Counted from the stretch's first letter, positions 17,420-26,095 are shown. The stretch is 37,500 nucleotides of DNA from Prorocentrum cordatum (GCA_963575745.1 CAUYUJ010022415.1:82501-120000), one strand, 5' to 3'. The notes: generated from the sequence alone by a model not told the origin. Program-made: numbers and translations.

Positions 17420-17881
17420 AAATACTACCAAACGGGTTTCGCGCGCGCATGTCGAAATCGTTCGGCCGCCCTGCGCGCGTGCCGTCGCGAGAATCACCAG
17501 CAACAAGTGGGACGAAGTGCACGCGCGCGCGTCGTCGCGCGCGCATGCTGGAATCCTTCGAAAATCTTAGGTTTCGGACAGAATTCAAAATCAAAAGCCC
17601 TAAAAACATACCAGAACACCGGGTTTCGCAACACGGATTTTCAACGAAAGCGTGCGCGCGCGCTCTTGCGTCGTCGTCGTCGTCGTCGTCGCCGTCCTCC
17701 CTCCTCCCTCGTCGTCGTGGTCGTTTTCGCCGTCGTCGTCCTCTGTCTTTCCTCGTCGTCGTCGCCGTGGTCGTCCTCTTTAGCGTCATCGTTTCCGTCG
17801 TCGCTGTCGCCGTGGTCGTTCTTCCTCCTCGTCGTCGTCGTCCGTCGTCGGCGTCTCGTCGTCGTCCCTCCTATTTCGTCG

Positions 17882-17928
<47 letters not shown>

Positions 17929-18420
17929 TTCCCTCCTCCCTCATCGTTGTCATCGTCGGCGTCGCACTCCTCCTTCCTTCTTCGTCGTTCGCGTCGTCGC
18001 CGTCGTCGGCGTCGTCGTCGTCGGCGTCGTCGTCGTTTTCGTCGTCGTCGGCGTTGTCATCGTCGTCGGCGTCGGCGTCGGCGTCGGCGTCGTCGTCGGT
18101 GTCGTCGTCGTCGTCTTTGCCGTCGTCGTCGTCTTTGTCGTCGTCATCGTCGAAGTCGTCGGAGTCGTCGTCGGTGTCGTCGTAGTCGTCGTCGGCGTCG
18201 TCGTCGTTGTCGCTGTCGTCGTCGGCGTCGGTGTCGCTGCCAAGTGCCATTTGGTGCCTACCGTCACGGTCTTAAGGGGTCATGCGACCAACTTGCGGGT
18301 GGGAGGGTGGGTTGTTTGCACGACCAGTGGAGAGGACAGCTTCAAGACAGTCAAATTGAATTGCACCACAGATTGCACCACATAAAGTGCGCTACATAAA
18401 TTTTCCTTTTTTCTACAAGA
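17420..18420 (+). repeat. Family F copy (g) with a large GTC array
   Basis: Starts with TACCAAACGGGTTTCGCGCG and CGAAATCGTTCGGCCGCCCT, passes the CGCGCGTCGTCGCGCGCGCA block and TTTCGCAACACGGATTTT, then enters a 565-bp GTC array. It ends like copy (e): GTGCCATTTGGTGCCTACCG, CAACTTGCGGGTGGGAGGGT, CAGCTTCAAG, followed by TGCACCACA units. Confidence 0.75.
17668..18232. repeat. (GTC)n array within family F
   Basis: About 565 bp of GTC with TTC, GGC and CTC interruptions, ending next to GTGTCGCTGCCAAGTGCC, the same junction as in the 15225-15592 array. The copies of 316-374 codons read on the plus strand are poly-Val, poly-Ser and poly-Arg artefacts. Confidence 0.93.
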
Positions 18421-18459
18421 GTAATACAGCCCACCCCCCCTCCCAGGGCCAGACTTAAC

Positions 18460-19780
18460 GACCATTCGCACGTGATTATGACCCCTTGTCTATTTTACAT
18501 ACTGACACATACCATCCCTGCCCAGCCTGCATCGACACCACCCGCCATCCTTTGGAAAAACACAAAAAACTAGCACCCTCGCTTATCACAAATCGTCACT
18601 GTTCAAGAACCTCTTGGAAGAAAATCGACAAAGTGCAAGCACGCGTCGTTGCGCGCTCGAAGTGCCACGGAAGACATTTGTAAACACATGGTTTCGTAAA
18701 CGCATGGTTTCGCAAACACATGGTTTCGCAAACACATGATTTCGAAAATCGAGGTGTTGTAGAAGTTTTCTCAAATACATGGTTTTGCATCAATAATTTC
18801 AAAAACACACAAAAACGGAACAACAAAACAAACAAACAAAAAAACAAACAAACAAACAAACAAACAAACAAAATAACGCGGGAATGAAACTTTGCAGATG
18901 GCCACTGGCTTTCGTTCACTTTCATAAAATGTTTCCAAATTGGCTTCTCGCGCGCGGGCCGAAATCATTCGAACGCCCTTACGCGCGGTGTGTCGCAGAA
19001 GTCCCGTGCAAAAAAAGAGAACGAAGTGCACGCGCGCGCGTCGTCGCGCGCGCGTGCCGAAATCCTTGGGAAATCACCATTGGTTTCGTAGGACTATCAA
19101 ATCGAGCGCCCCAAAAACATTTAAAAACACACGGTGGTGCAACATGTATTTTAACGAACAAGTTAAAGACTGCGCCCGCGCTCCTACGTAGTCTGAAAGA
19201 AACCATCGGTTTCTGGCATGCTCATCAAAGTGTGCCTAACAGAACTCTCGCGCCGCATGTCGAACTCATTCGAACACCGTCGCACGCGTGCTGGGGGGGC
19301 ACGATCCGTGTCGAATTGGCGGGCCAATCGCGCCCGCCGGCCGCGAGCGCATGTCGAAATCTTTCGAAAACCTTCATCGCCGACGCGAGGACATCGTCAT
19401 CGTTAGCGGCGGGCGTGATCAACATCGGCACCGTCATTCGCCTTGCCGCCATCGCCACCTTCGTCAACATCGCTACTCTCATAACCGTGTCTACCTTTGT
19501 CGGCGTCGCCATGATACCGCGCCCGCCCAAGTCACCGACTTGCACTAAAGTGCCAGCCGGGCAGTGCCCAGCGGTCAGCGCCACCGCGGCCGCGTCGGTC
19601 GCGCCAAACTAACTGGCCGCTATGCGCGCGAGCATGCGCGGGCCAGCGCGGCCGCAGAGGTACACCAGCCAACGCCGAGCACTCATCGCAATCGCCGCCG
19701 CATTGGTTTAGCAAACCAAGTTGCGGGTGTGTGGGTGGGATGTTTACAAGAGCATGGAATTCGTCAACTCGTTTGTAAGA
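18460..19780 (+). repeat. Family F copy (h), nearly full length
   Basis: Runs from a diverged head (CCAGCCTGCATCGAC, CGCCATCCTTTGG) through AGTGCACGCGCGCGCGTCGT, CGAAATCCTTGGGAAATC, GGGGGGGCACGATCCGTGTC, CTTCATCGCCGACGCGAGGA, CATTCGCCTTGCCGCC and CCATGATACCGCGCCCGCCC to GCCGCATTGGTTTAGCAAAC. The centre is not expanded. CAAACACATGGTTTCG repeats lie at 18680-18740 and a CAAA run at 18818-18872. Confidence 0.75.
18818..18872. repeat. (CAAA)n tract
   Basis: About 12 CAAA/ACAA tetramers inside family F copy (h). Confidence 0.93.
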
Positions 19781-19945
19781 ATCAATCGCACCACATAGAC
19801 TGCACCACAGAAATTGCACAACATAAACTGCTAAACATAGATTGCACCACATGCTTTGTGCCTGATAAACTGCACAACTTAGATTGCTCCACATAGATGG
19901 CACTACATCGCTTGCTCCACATAGATTGCGAAACGCGCATTGCTA
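19781..19945. repeat. TGCACCACATAGAT short tandem repeat, family F tail
   Basis: Eight to nine imperfect units of about 20 bp (TGCACCACATAGATTG, TGCACAACATAAACTG and so on). The same units, in smaller number, follow family F copy (g) at 18360-18400 and a trace follows copy (j) at 29960. The array ends where SAP/S1 gene sequence begins. Confidence 0.85.
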
Positions 19946-19985
19946 GAATACAAGACTGGGGCTCAGGCCGGATCTCGTTTGTTCC

Positions 19986-20114
19986 TCGATCCTCCTTGAC
20001 CACGCGCACGCGCAGCTCGTCGCCGATCTGCACCTCCTTGCCGAAGGCACCCCGGTCGAGGTCGCCGGGGCGGATGAAACCCCAGCGCGCCAAGCCGCCC
20101 TCTGGCAGGGCCAC
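19986..20114 (-). CDS. SAP/S1-domain protein, exon 3 (second S1 domain, 3' incomplete)
   Basis: The exon starts at 20114, after a minus-strand acceptor ending CCTTCAAG. It continues the frame of exon 2 in phase 0, so the junction reads ...GVFAE|VALPEGG. It supplies the middle and late strands of the second S1 fold: VALPEGGLARWGF, then GDLDRGAFGKEVQIGDEL and RVRVVKED. The closing strand of an S1 domain (commonly ending in an LS pair) is missing. Reading on gives RGTNEIRPEPQS and then dispersed-repeat sequence, with a stop only at 19782. The donor is unclear: a GA-type donor after KE, near 19991, is possible. Either later exons lie outside the part I can recognise, or the gene was cut here. The repeat tail that begins at about 19945 favours a cut. 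S1 identity: likely; end coordinate: guess. Confidence 0.65.
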
Positions 20115-20283
20115 CTTGAAGGGGCCGAGTGAAGCACAGAGAAATCTATGCCAATCCCAGGGTTCCCCTTATCTATCCATATTTCCTGGCGTCCTTCTCT
20201 TCCCCTCCGTTTCCGCTACTTGCCCACAGTCAAATGGAAACCAGCGTGCAGTTATGCTTGTGTTCCTGTTGCCCTCCCAGCAC
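20115..20283 (-). other. Intron 2 of the SAP/S1 gene
   Basis: 169 bp on the minus strand, from GAG|GTGCTG to a pyrimidine-rich end TTCACTCGGCCCCTTCAAG|GTGG. Read unspliced, the frame meets a TGA at 20230-20232, which supports removal. AGGTG occurs at both junctions. I found no second copy of this sequence in the window. Confidence 0.7.
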
Positions 20284-20548
20284 CTCCGCGAACACGCCGA
20301 AGCTCATCACCGCCGTCACCCTCCCGCCGAGCCAGGCGCCCGCCTCCAACTGCCCCACGGCCGAGAGGTTCTCCGCGGGCCGCTTCGGGGAGACGGCGAC
20401 GGGTAAACAGAAAAAACGCTGCTGCCTCTGCTTCGGGCCCCCGTGTAGCAACTTTACGTCCTCCGGCTCGCCCGTGGGCCACGCGTCCACCACGTCGCCC
20501 GGCTGCAGGCAGCGCTCGACGCCGGGGGCGAAGGCGTCCGCGAGCCAC
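20284..20548 (-). CDS. SAP/S1-domain protein, exon 2 (end of S1-1, linker, start of S1-2)
   Basis: 265 nt: one base completes the split Arg codon from exon 1, then 88 codons follow. Residues 1-33 (WLADAFAPGV, LQPGDVVDAW, EPEDVKL) finish the first S1 domain; GDVVDAW is the typical late S1 strand. A basic linker of about 35 residues follows. Residues 67-88 (QLEAGAWLGGRVTAVMSFGV, FAE) begin the second S1 domain with its usual G..V.G.V......GVF pattern. Both splice sites are canonical: CTCAG acceptor before 20548 and GAG|GT donor after 20284. The LLHGGPKQRQQRFF part of the linker looks unusual. A GTAAAG in it could be a donor, so a further small intron is not excluded. S1 domains bind RNA; proteins with several S1 domains are found in ribosomal protein S1 and in organelle translation or transcription factors. 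Cellular place is unknown. Confidence 0.75.
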
Positions 20549-20723
20549 CTGAGCGACGATCGAAAACGGGCTTTACGCGAGATGGCACAGCGACATGACT
20601 CGGTGGCTCGCGCGGGCCGCCAGCGCGGCACGCTGCATCGGAAACGAGGGCTCTCACCCGCAGCCTTTGGCGGGCAGCTTGCGCGAGCCGGCGCAGTCGA
20701 ACCCGCTGCTCTGCGCTGCTCAC
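20549..20723 (-). mobile_element. Intron 1 of the SAP/S1 gene, a copy of repeat E (introner-like)
   Basis: 175 bp with canonical ends: CCAG|GTGAGC and GTCGCTCAG|GTGG. Almost the whole intron is homologous to 6650-6822 and, more weakly, to 26950-27119. Shared blocks include TTTACGCGAGA, GCGCGGCACGCT, CGGAAACGAGGGC and GGGCAGC. CAGGTG occurs at both exon junctions, as expected if a short target-site duplication supplied the splice signals. This matches what is known of introner elements in several algae, including dinoflagellates. That reading is inference; a repeat landing inside an older intron would also leave repeat sequence, but less neatly bounded by the splice sites. Confidence 0.7.
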
Positions 20724-20968
20724 CTGGCGCTGGCGAGGCCCCTCAGCCTGGAGAGGCGCTGGGCCGCCGCCGACGCCTGGGCGCCGACGTCGATGTCGAC
20801 CTTCATGCCGCGAGAGTCGACGGCCGACACCACCGCCTTCAGCTTGCGCCCGATGGGCAGGCTGGCGTCCGCCAGCTCCAGCCGCCGCACCAGCTGCGAC
20901 TTCTGCCCCAGCCAGGAGAGGTCCCGCCTGCGCAGCTCCTCCCTCAGCTCTCGCAGGGTGGTCGGGGG
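20724..20968 (-). CDS. SAP/S1-domain protein, exon with SAP domain and start of S1-1
   Basis: 245 nt, 81 codons plus two bases of a split Arg codon. Residues 5-33 (LRELREELRRRDLSWLGQKS, QLVRRLELA) fit the SAP motif: two helices, with conserved L..EL, a turn G, and LV.RL. SAP domains bind DNA or, in some proteins, RNA. Residues 38-60 (PIGRKLKAVVSAVDSRGMKV, DID) start an S1 domain that exon 2 completes. The 3' end at CCAG|GTGAGC joins exon 2 in frame (LASA-R-WLADAF). I set the 5' end at the acceptor CTCCCGCAG|CCCCC after a pyrimidine-poor G run, so this edge is uncertain. The frame stays open to an ATG at 21169, but residues upstream look noncoding. No transit peptide or true start is visible. 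SAP plus S1 on one chain suggests a nucleic-acid-binding factor, possibly organellar; I give no gene name. Confidence 0.75.
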
Positions 20969-21505
20969 CTGCGGGAGGTGCCCCCCCCCCCCCGGACCTC
21001 CGACGGCATGCGTGCTTTCAGTCTGGGCGCCTCTCCTCGAGCTCGACCCACGGGCCCTAATTACTTGAATGAGTTGTGAGTTGAGCTGGCCAATTCTCAG
21101 AAAGCAGAGGCACTTCCGCATCCGCTTAGAAGAGCGCCGAACTGCTGACAGGAGCGCCGGACTGCTCATGAGAGCGCCGGCCGGGTGAGAAGAGTGTATG
21201 AGACGCGGTAGATCGCTATAGCATATTAACAGGCGCTCCAGCGTTCGAAGATACTGTGCTGGGGATTGTAAGCTGTCGGTCTGTATCCCTACATCGAGCT
21301 AAGTCGAGATAAATCATTACATGCGCGAAAGCCTAAGCCACGCTACTAAAGTTTAACTTAGTTTAGCGGACGTGATGCACTTGCCTGTGAATTTTTGTTA
21401 GTTGTTTGTTGTGAATTAGCGCAGCTGTAACATCCACCAACATGATTTCGGCGACGCCGCTATGAGTGATAAAAACAATTATGTTACATATAGCTAATGC
21501 CCCGC
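20969..21505. other. Unassigned stretch upstream of the SAP/S1 exons
   Basis: A C run of 14 (20980-20993) and the short repeat GAGCGCCG.ACTGCT (about 21131-21175, three units). No other exon of the gene could be recognised. Base composition drops to more AT-rich after 21180. Promoter signals cannot be assigned. Confidence 0.4.
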
Positions 21506-21509
21506 ATCC

Positions 21510-21745
21510 CTGAAGGTTGAACGAAACCAAGAGAAAACATGATGCTTCGCCCAGCAGCTCTGAACGTTGAACGGAGCCACCAAAATCAACAATATGTTTC
21601 GACCCGCCAGTCCTGAACATTGAGCGAGACCTCACAAGAGATCAGATGGGGTTTCGGCCCGCGGACCTGGACACTGAACGAAACCAACAAAAAACAGGAT
21701 ATACTGACCCGCGGCCCTTGAAATTTGAACGAACACCCCCAAAAA
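21510..21745. repeat. About 52-bp tandem repeat, five diverged copies
   Basis: CCTGAACATTGAGCGA-like blocks recur near 21510, 21560, 21613, 21667 and 21717, spaced 50-54 bp, each followed by an A-rich middle and CGCCCGCGGCC-type sequence (TTCGCCCAGCAG, TTCGACCCGCCAG, TTCGGCCCGCGGA, CTGACCCGCGGCC). It ends directly at the left border of element G2. Confidence 0.8.
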
Positions 21746-21750
21746 ATGTC

Positions 21751-22411
21751 CCGGCGAAAGACCCAACCACATGCAGTTGTGACTACGCGTTGTGGGTACC
21801 GACTGCTTTCGATGTAAAACTTGTGGGGGCCACAAATCGTGTGAGTGGTGTGCCGAAACGGGTGGTGGTGCCATGCGGGAGCTGCCACTGGAGCCTTCGG
21901 TACAGCTCCCGATGGGGCCACGAAACCGTGTGAGGGGTGTGCTAAAATGGGCGTCGGGCACATGCGGACCCTGCCAGTGGGGCCTTCGGTGGAGCCCCCT
22001 ATGGGGCCACGAACCGTGTGTGAGGGGGCCACAGTGGCGACGTTCGTATGCGTCCACCCCATAATTTTCGGCACATCACGCGTTTCGCGGCCCCATACGA
22101 AGCTCCACCGAAGGCCCCGATGGCGACATTCGCATGCGCCCCCCCTGTCCATTTCGGCACACCCTCACACGCTTCGTGGCCCCATTGGGAGCACCACCGA
22201 AAGCCCAAGTGGCCATGTTCGCACGGCGGCCCCGCCCCATTTCGGTACACCCCTCACACGTTTCGTGGCCCATACGTACCTCCACCGAAGGTCCGACCCC
22301 GCCATGCCGGCACACCCTTTACAGGCTTCGTGGCCCCAAGGGAAGATCCACCGAAGGCGACACCCACAGCAGCGACACCCACAAGTGCATATTGTTGGGC
22401 CCTTCGCCTGG
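21751..22411. mobile_element. Palindromic element G2 with inverted borders and inverted monomers
   Basis: A 661-bp unit. The left border 21751-21781 (CGGCGAAAGACCCAACCACA) and the right border 22380-22411 (reverse complement GGCGAAGGGCCCAACAATAT) are inverted repeats of about 31 bp. Between them, G monomers run in one direction to about 22030 (CACTGGAGCCTTCGG, GATGGGGCCACGAAACC) and in the opposite direction from about 22070 (GCGGCCCCATACGAAGC, CCACCGAAGG). This is the only G array in the window with both borders. It has no convincing coding frame. Confidence 0.85.
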
Positions 22412-22777
22412 ATAACTCTTAGGACGCGAGCATGTCTCGAATTCAGAGACTGCTCGCAGACTGGCGACACCCCAGGCCAGAGACGCCCCTTGCAGCTCCC
22501 GAGTCGGAGGTCGCGCCAGCCACCCGCACCCAGCGACGCGGCGCGACGCCGCACCCGCGGCTGCGCCGCGCGCGCCGCGGCCGCGCAGGGCCCGCGCCAC
22601 GCCCAGCCAGCGGCCGCCGCGCCGCGCCGCGGCTGACGAACGCCTGCGGCCAAGGCGGCGAGCACCAGCAGCTCCGCCTGAGGTCGTGGCGTTGCAATTC
22701 GTTCATACAAGCGTCTGCGCGCGGCTTCGGGCCCCGGGACAATCACAGATCGATCCGCCTATGTGGACGCCCGACAT
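22412..22777. other. GC-rich stretch between elements G2 and L
   Basis: A CpG-rich block (22480-22640) is open in several frames (93-263 codons), Ala/Arg-rich, without a recognisable domain. It could hide an exon, but no splice-supported frame emerged. Confidence 0.4.
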
Positions 22778-22958
22778 GGGTACGGAAAGAATGGGTACAA
22801 TGCCCAAAAACAAATGTTGTCCCAAACCAACAGCGGCCGCTGTTGGGCAGGCGGCCTTCTGTCTCCAATAGACACAGGCCGCGGCGGCGTGGACAGCGAG
22901 TCCTGTTCAAAATGAACAAGATCCGCTGTTGGGCATTGCACCCATTCTTTCCGTGCCC
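22778..22958. mobile_element. Palindromic foldback element, family L
   Basis: A 181-bp element whose 30-bp ends (22778-22807 and 22929-22958) are inverted repeats matching at 28 of 30 positions: GGGTACGGAAAGAATGGGTA on the left, GGGCACGGAAAGAATGGGTG on the reverse complement of the right. Similarity weakens but goes on outward for about 12 bp. Inside lies the perfect 18-bp palindrome CAACAGCGGCCGCTGTTG (22828-22845). Noncoding and MITE-like. No second copy was seen in the window. Confidence 0.85.
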
Positions 22959-23033
22959 ACTTCGTTCGTGCAGAGCCTAGAAAGATGGCGCAGGAAGCTG
23001 GGGTGGGCTGCGCTCGCAGGTGAAGACGAGAGG

Positions 23034-23285
23034 GAAGAGGAGGAGGAGAACGAGGAGCAGGAGGAGGAGGACGAGGAAGAGGAGGACGAAGAGGAGGGGG
23101 AGGAGGAAGAGGAGAAAGAGGAGGAGAAGGAGAAGGAGGAAAAGGAGCAGCAGGGGAGGAGGAGGAGGAGGAGGAGGAGGAGGAGGAGAGACGAGGAGGA
23201 GGAGGAGGAGGAGGGGGGAAGGAGGAGGAGGAGGAGGAGGGGAGGAGGAGAAGGAGGAGGAGGAGGAGGAGGAGAAGGAGGAGGA

Positions 23286-23317
<32 letters not shown>

Positions 23318-23990
23318 GAGGAGGAGGAGGAGAGGAGGAGGGAGGAGGAGGAGGAGGAGGAGGAGGAGGAGGAGGAGGAGGAGGAGGAGGAGGAGCAGGA
23401 GCAGGAGCTGGAGGAGGAGGAGGAGAAGAATGAGGAGGAGGGGGAGGAGGAGGAGGAGAAGGAGGAGGAGGAGGAAGAAGAACAGGAGGAAGAGGAGGAG
23501 AAGGAGGAGGAGGAGGAGGAGGAGGAGGAGGGGGGAAGGAGGAGGAGGAGGAGGAGGAGGAGGAGGAGGAGGAGGAGGAGGAGGAGGAGGAGGAGGAGAG
23601 GAAGGAGAAGGAGCAGTAGGCGGAGGAGGAGGGGGGAGGAGTGGGAGGAGGAGGAGGAGGAGGAGGAGGAGGAGGAGGAGGAGGAGGAGGAGGAGGAGGA
23701 CGACGACGACGAGGAGAAAGAGGAGGAGGAGGAGGAAGAGGAGGAAGGGAGGAGGAGGAGAGAGGAGCAGCAGGAGGAGGAGGGGGAGGAGGAGGAGAAG
23801 GAGGAGGAGGAGGGAGGAGGAGGAGGAGGGGGAGAGGAGGAAGAGGAGGACGATGAAGAGGAAGAGGAAGAGGAGGACGAGGAAGAGGAAGAGAAGGAAG
23901 AGGAGGAGGAGGAGGAGGAAGAGGAGGGGGAGGAGGAGGAGGAAGAGGAGGAGGAGGAGGAGGAGGAGGAGGAGGAGGAGGAGACACATG
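23034..23990. repeat. Very long imperfect (GGA)n array, about 950 bp
   Basis: The longest purine array of the window: GGA/GAG triplets with GAA, GAC and GCA interruptions. Frames of 330-430 codons on both strands come from the repeat alone. Near 23037-23160 GAA/GAC interruptions are frequent, while 23650-23700 is nearly pure. Confidence 0.97.
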
Positions 23991-24556
23991 CATTTAAAAT
24001 GAAACACATCAAAAACCGCCATCCGAGGGATCGGCCCCCACGCGGCATCTCCTGTCAAGGACCCGCTGCCCAAGCCCTCCGGCCTGAGCGCGGGAGGAGA
24101 ACCCGAAAAGCGCAAGGCTTCGGATGAGGTCGACCCGATCCGCTCAACAGCGGGGTCGAGTCCAAGCTCAGGCACGCCTCCTGGGCCCAACTACGTCGAA
24201 CAGCGAACGCGCTGCTCCGACTCGGTTCTCCTTGCGGGACGGGCGCTTGCCTTGCAAAATCCAATCCAACTGCCTCTCGCGGCCTGGGGAACGGGACCCC
24301 AGGCAATCCGACACGAGCGCTCCGACCCCAGGAGCTCCCAGGGCGGCCGATGGACCCGCAAGTGTTGCAAAAGACCGCGGGTCCCACCGGGGCCCCAGCT
24401 GCCGAGGTCACTGGAGCTTCGATGCAGGAATGGCCTCTGGCCTTCCAAGGCCCGAGGAGGACCCAAGCCTCTTCCCCAGGGGGCGGCGGGAGACCAAGGG
24501 GAGGATAACACCTCGCCGGCGCCCCACACCACGACGCTAGCCGTAGCGCTCCCTCC
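23991..24556. other. Unassigned GC-rich stretch
   Basis: Mixed DNA between two GGA arrays. Frames of 138-434 codons overlap on both strands and run into the arrays. No domain or repeat family was identified. Confidence 0.45.
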
Positions 24557-24710
24557 TCCGAGAGGAGGAGGAGGAGGAGGAGGAGGAGGAGGAGGAGGAG
24601 GAGGAGGAGGAGGAGGAGGGACAGGAAGAGGAGAGGGACAGGAAGAGGAGAAGGGGCAGGAAGAGGAGAAGGAGGAGGAGGAGGAGGAGGAGGAGGAGGA
24701 GGAGGAGGCA
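24557..24710. repeat. (GGA)n array with GGACAGGAAGAG units
   Basis: A pure GGA run (24563-24618), then two to three copies of a GGACAGGAAGAGGAGAGG-like unit, then GGA again to 24710. Confidence 0.95.
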
Positions 24711-25480
24711 TATGGAGCAGGGCCACCAGCCGCGCCCACGCGCCAGCGGCGCCGACGGCGCCGCGGGCCTGGCGCCGGGGGGGCATGGCGCCCGCCCGCC
24801 CGGCGGGGGCGCCGGCGCCTCGGCCGGCCGCTCGCGCCTCGGCGCCGCAAAAGGCTGCGCCGCGGACGGGGCGCCCCTGAGAAGCTGCTGCGCGCGGGCG
24901 GGCGCCCATGGGCCCTCGCGCGGCCGCAGCCGCGGCGCCGCGCGCGCGCGCCTCCCGCCCCGCGGGGGCCGCGGGCGCTCGCCGAAGCGGCGCGGGGCCC
25001 CAGAGCCGCGCGGCGATCGGGCCGCGCGGTGGCCTCGGAACCTTTCGCGGCCTCGCCGCGCGAGCCGTCGCCGCGCGGCTTTTGGGGGCTCGGGGGCCCC
25101 GGTCGCCCGAAGCATCCCTGGAACACGGCCCGGGTCCCAAAGCCACAGGCGCTGCCGCCACGCGGGGCCAGCGGCGCCTCGTCTGGCGGCAACGCGCGCC
25201 GACGTCGCGCGGGCACGGGGCCCGTCGCTGAGCCGCGCGCCCGAAGCCGTGTCCGCGGCAGCGCTCCCTCGAGTCTGGGCTGGAGGCGGCCCATGCAGGG
25301 CCACTGCCCCCACGAGCGGAGGGGGGTTCAGGCCGCGGCGGGGTCGCGGGCCACCGCATGCCTCGGGCCCCGCGCGGCAGGAGCGCGCGCCTCCGAGAAC
25401 TTCACCCTGAGGTCCAAGGCACGCGCCTCGCAGCCCCCCCCCCACCCCGCTGCAGCGACGCAGGGGTCGCGGCGGTGAGC
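24711..25480. other. Extremely CpG-rich stretch, no supported gene
   Basis: About 770 bp of GCG/CGC/GGC-rich DNA with almost no stop codons in any frame: 408 codons plus, 434, 415 and 367 codons minus. Products are Ala/Arg/Gly/Pro-rich and show no motif. A gene here cannot be excluded, but composition alone explains the open frames. Confidence 0.45.
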
Positions 25481-25925
25481 CAGCGGCTGGGTGATGGGAG
25501 TAGAGGTCGGGGAGACGTAAGACTCGGGTTCGGGGGACTCGGGTTGGTCTCATGGGTCCTCCAGGAAAACATGCCGAGACCCAGTCTGAGACTTGGCGCC
25601 AGCTCCTGCTGCAAACATCGCTGGACCGCCAAATATTCAAAATGGGCCAGTCAGGCAGAGTCGGCAAACCCGAGGTCCCGCGAACTCGAGTCGTACGTTT
25701 CCCCGAAGGGGAAGAGAGAGAGAGAGAGAGAGAGAACTCCCCCACCCAAAAAAAAACAATGCGTGGAGTTTCCCATATGCGCATCTATTCGCATGGACCT
25801 GCCCGCCGTGAGTGTCTAGGCGCAAGAGTTTTCGAGTATCAGCAGGCTTGAGTTGTGACGGTCTGGTCATGAATCTAACTGCGAACGAATTGGAGCGTGA
25901 ATGAGTCTCAGTAATACGAGCGCGT
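25481..25925. other. Unassigned stretch with a GA run
   Basis: Contains a GA run at 25707-25733 followed by an A run, and otherwise unmatched sequence. No gene seen. Confidence 0.45.
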
Positions 25926-26095
25926 CTCTGCACATGAGCCTGGGGCCTCCTGGGGCCTCCAGAAACCTCCTTGGGGCCTCGTAGGGCCTCTTGGAGCATC
26001 GAGTGGCTTCCTGAGGCCTCCTGCGGCCTCGCGTGGCCTCCTGGGGCCTCCTTGGAGCCTCCTGGGACCTTCTAGGGAGGATTCGTGCCCCAGGA
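25926..26095. repeat. GGGGCCTCCT decamer repeats, block 1
   Basis: Imperfect units of CCTCCTGGGGCCTC and CCTCGTAGGGCCTCTTGGAG type in tandem. Confidence 0.85.

Noticed and set aside
13091-19612. Val/Ile/Ala-rich plus-strand frames and Asp-rich minus-strand frames in family F as a transposon protein or membrane protein.
   Set aside because: They follow the GTC/ATC triplet centre, lose phase between copies and carry no catalytic motif.
20720-21169. ATG at 21169 as the start of the SAP/S1 protein.
   Set aside because: Residues between it and the SAP domain look noncoding, and an acceptor CCGCAG lies just before the domain; kept only as an alternative.
24055-25784. 434-, 415- and 408-codon frames in the CpG-rich stretch.
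   Set aside because: Open on both strands at once, Ala/Arg/Pro-rich, run into the GGA array; no motif. A real exon is not excluded but cannot be supported.
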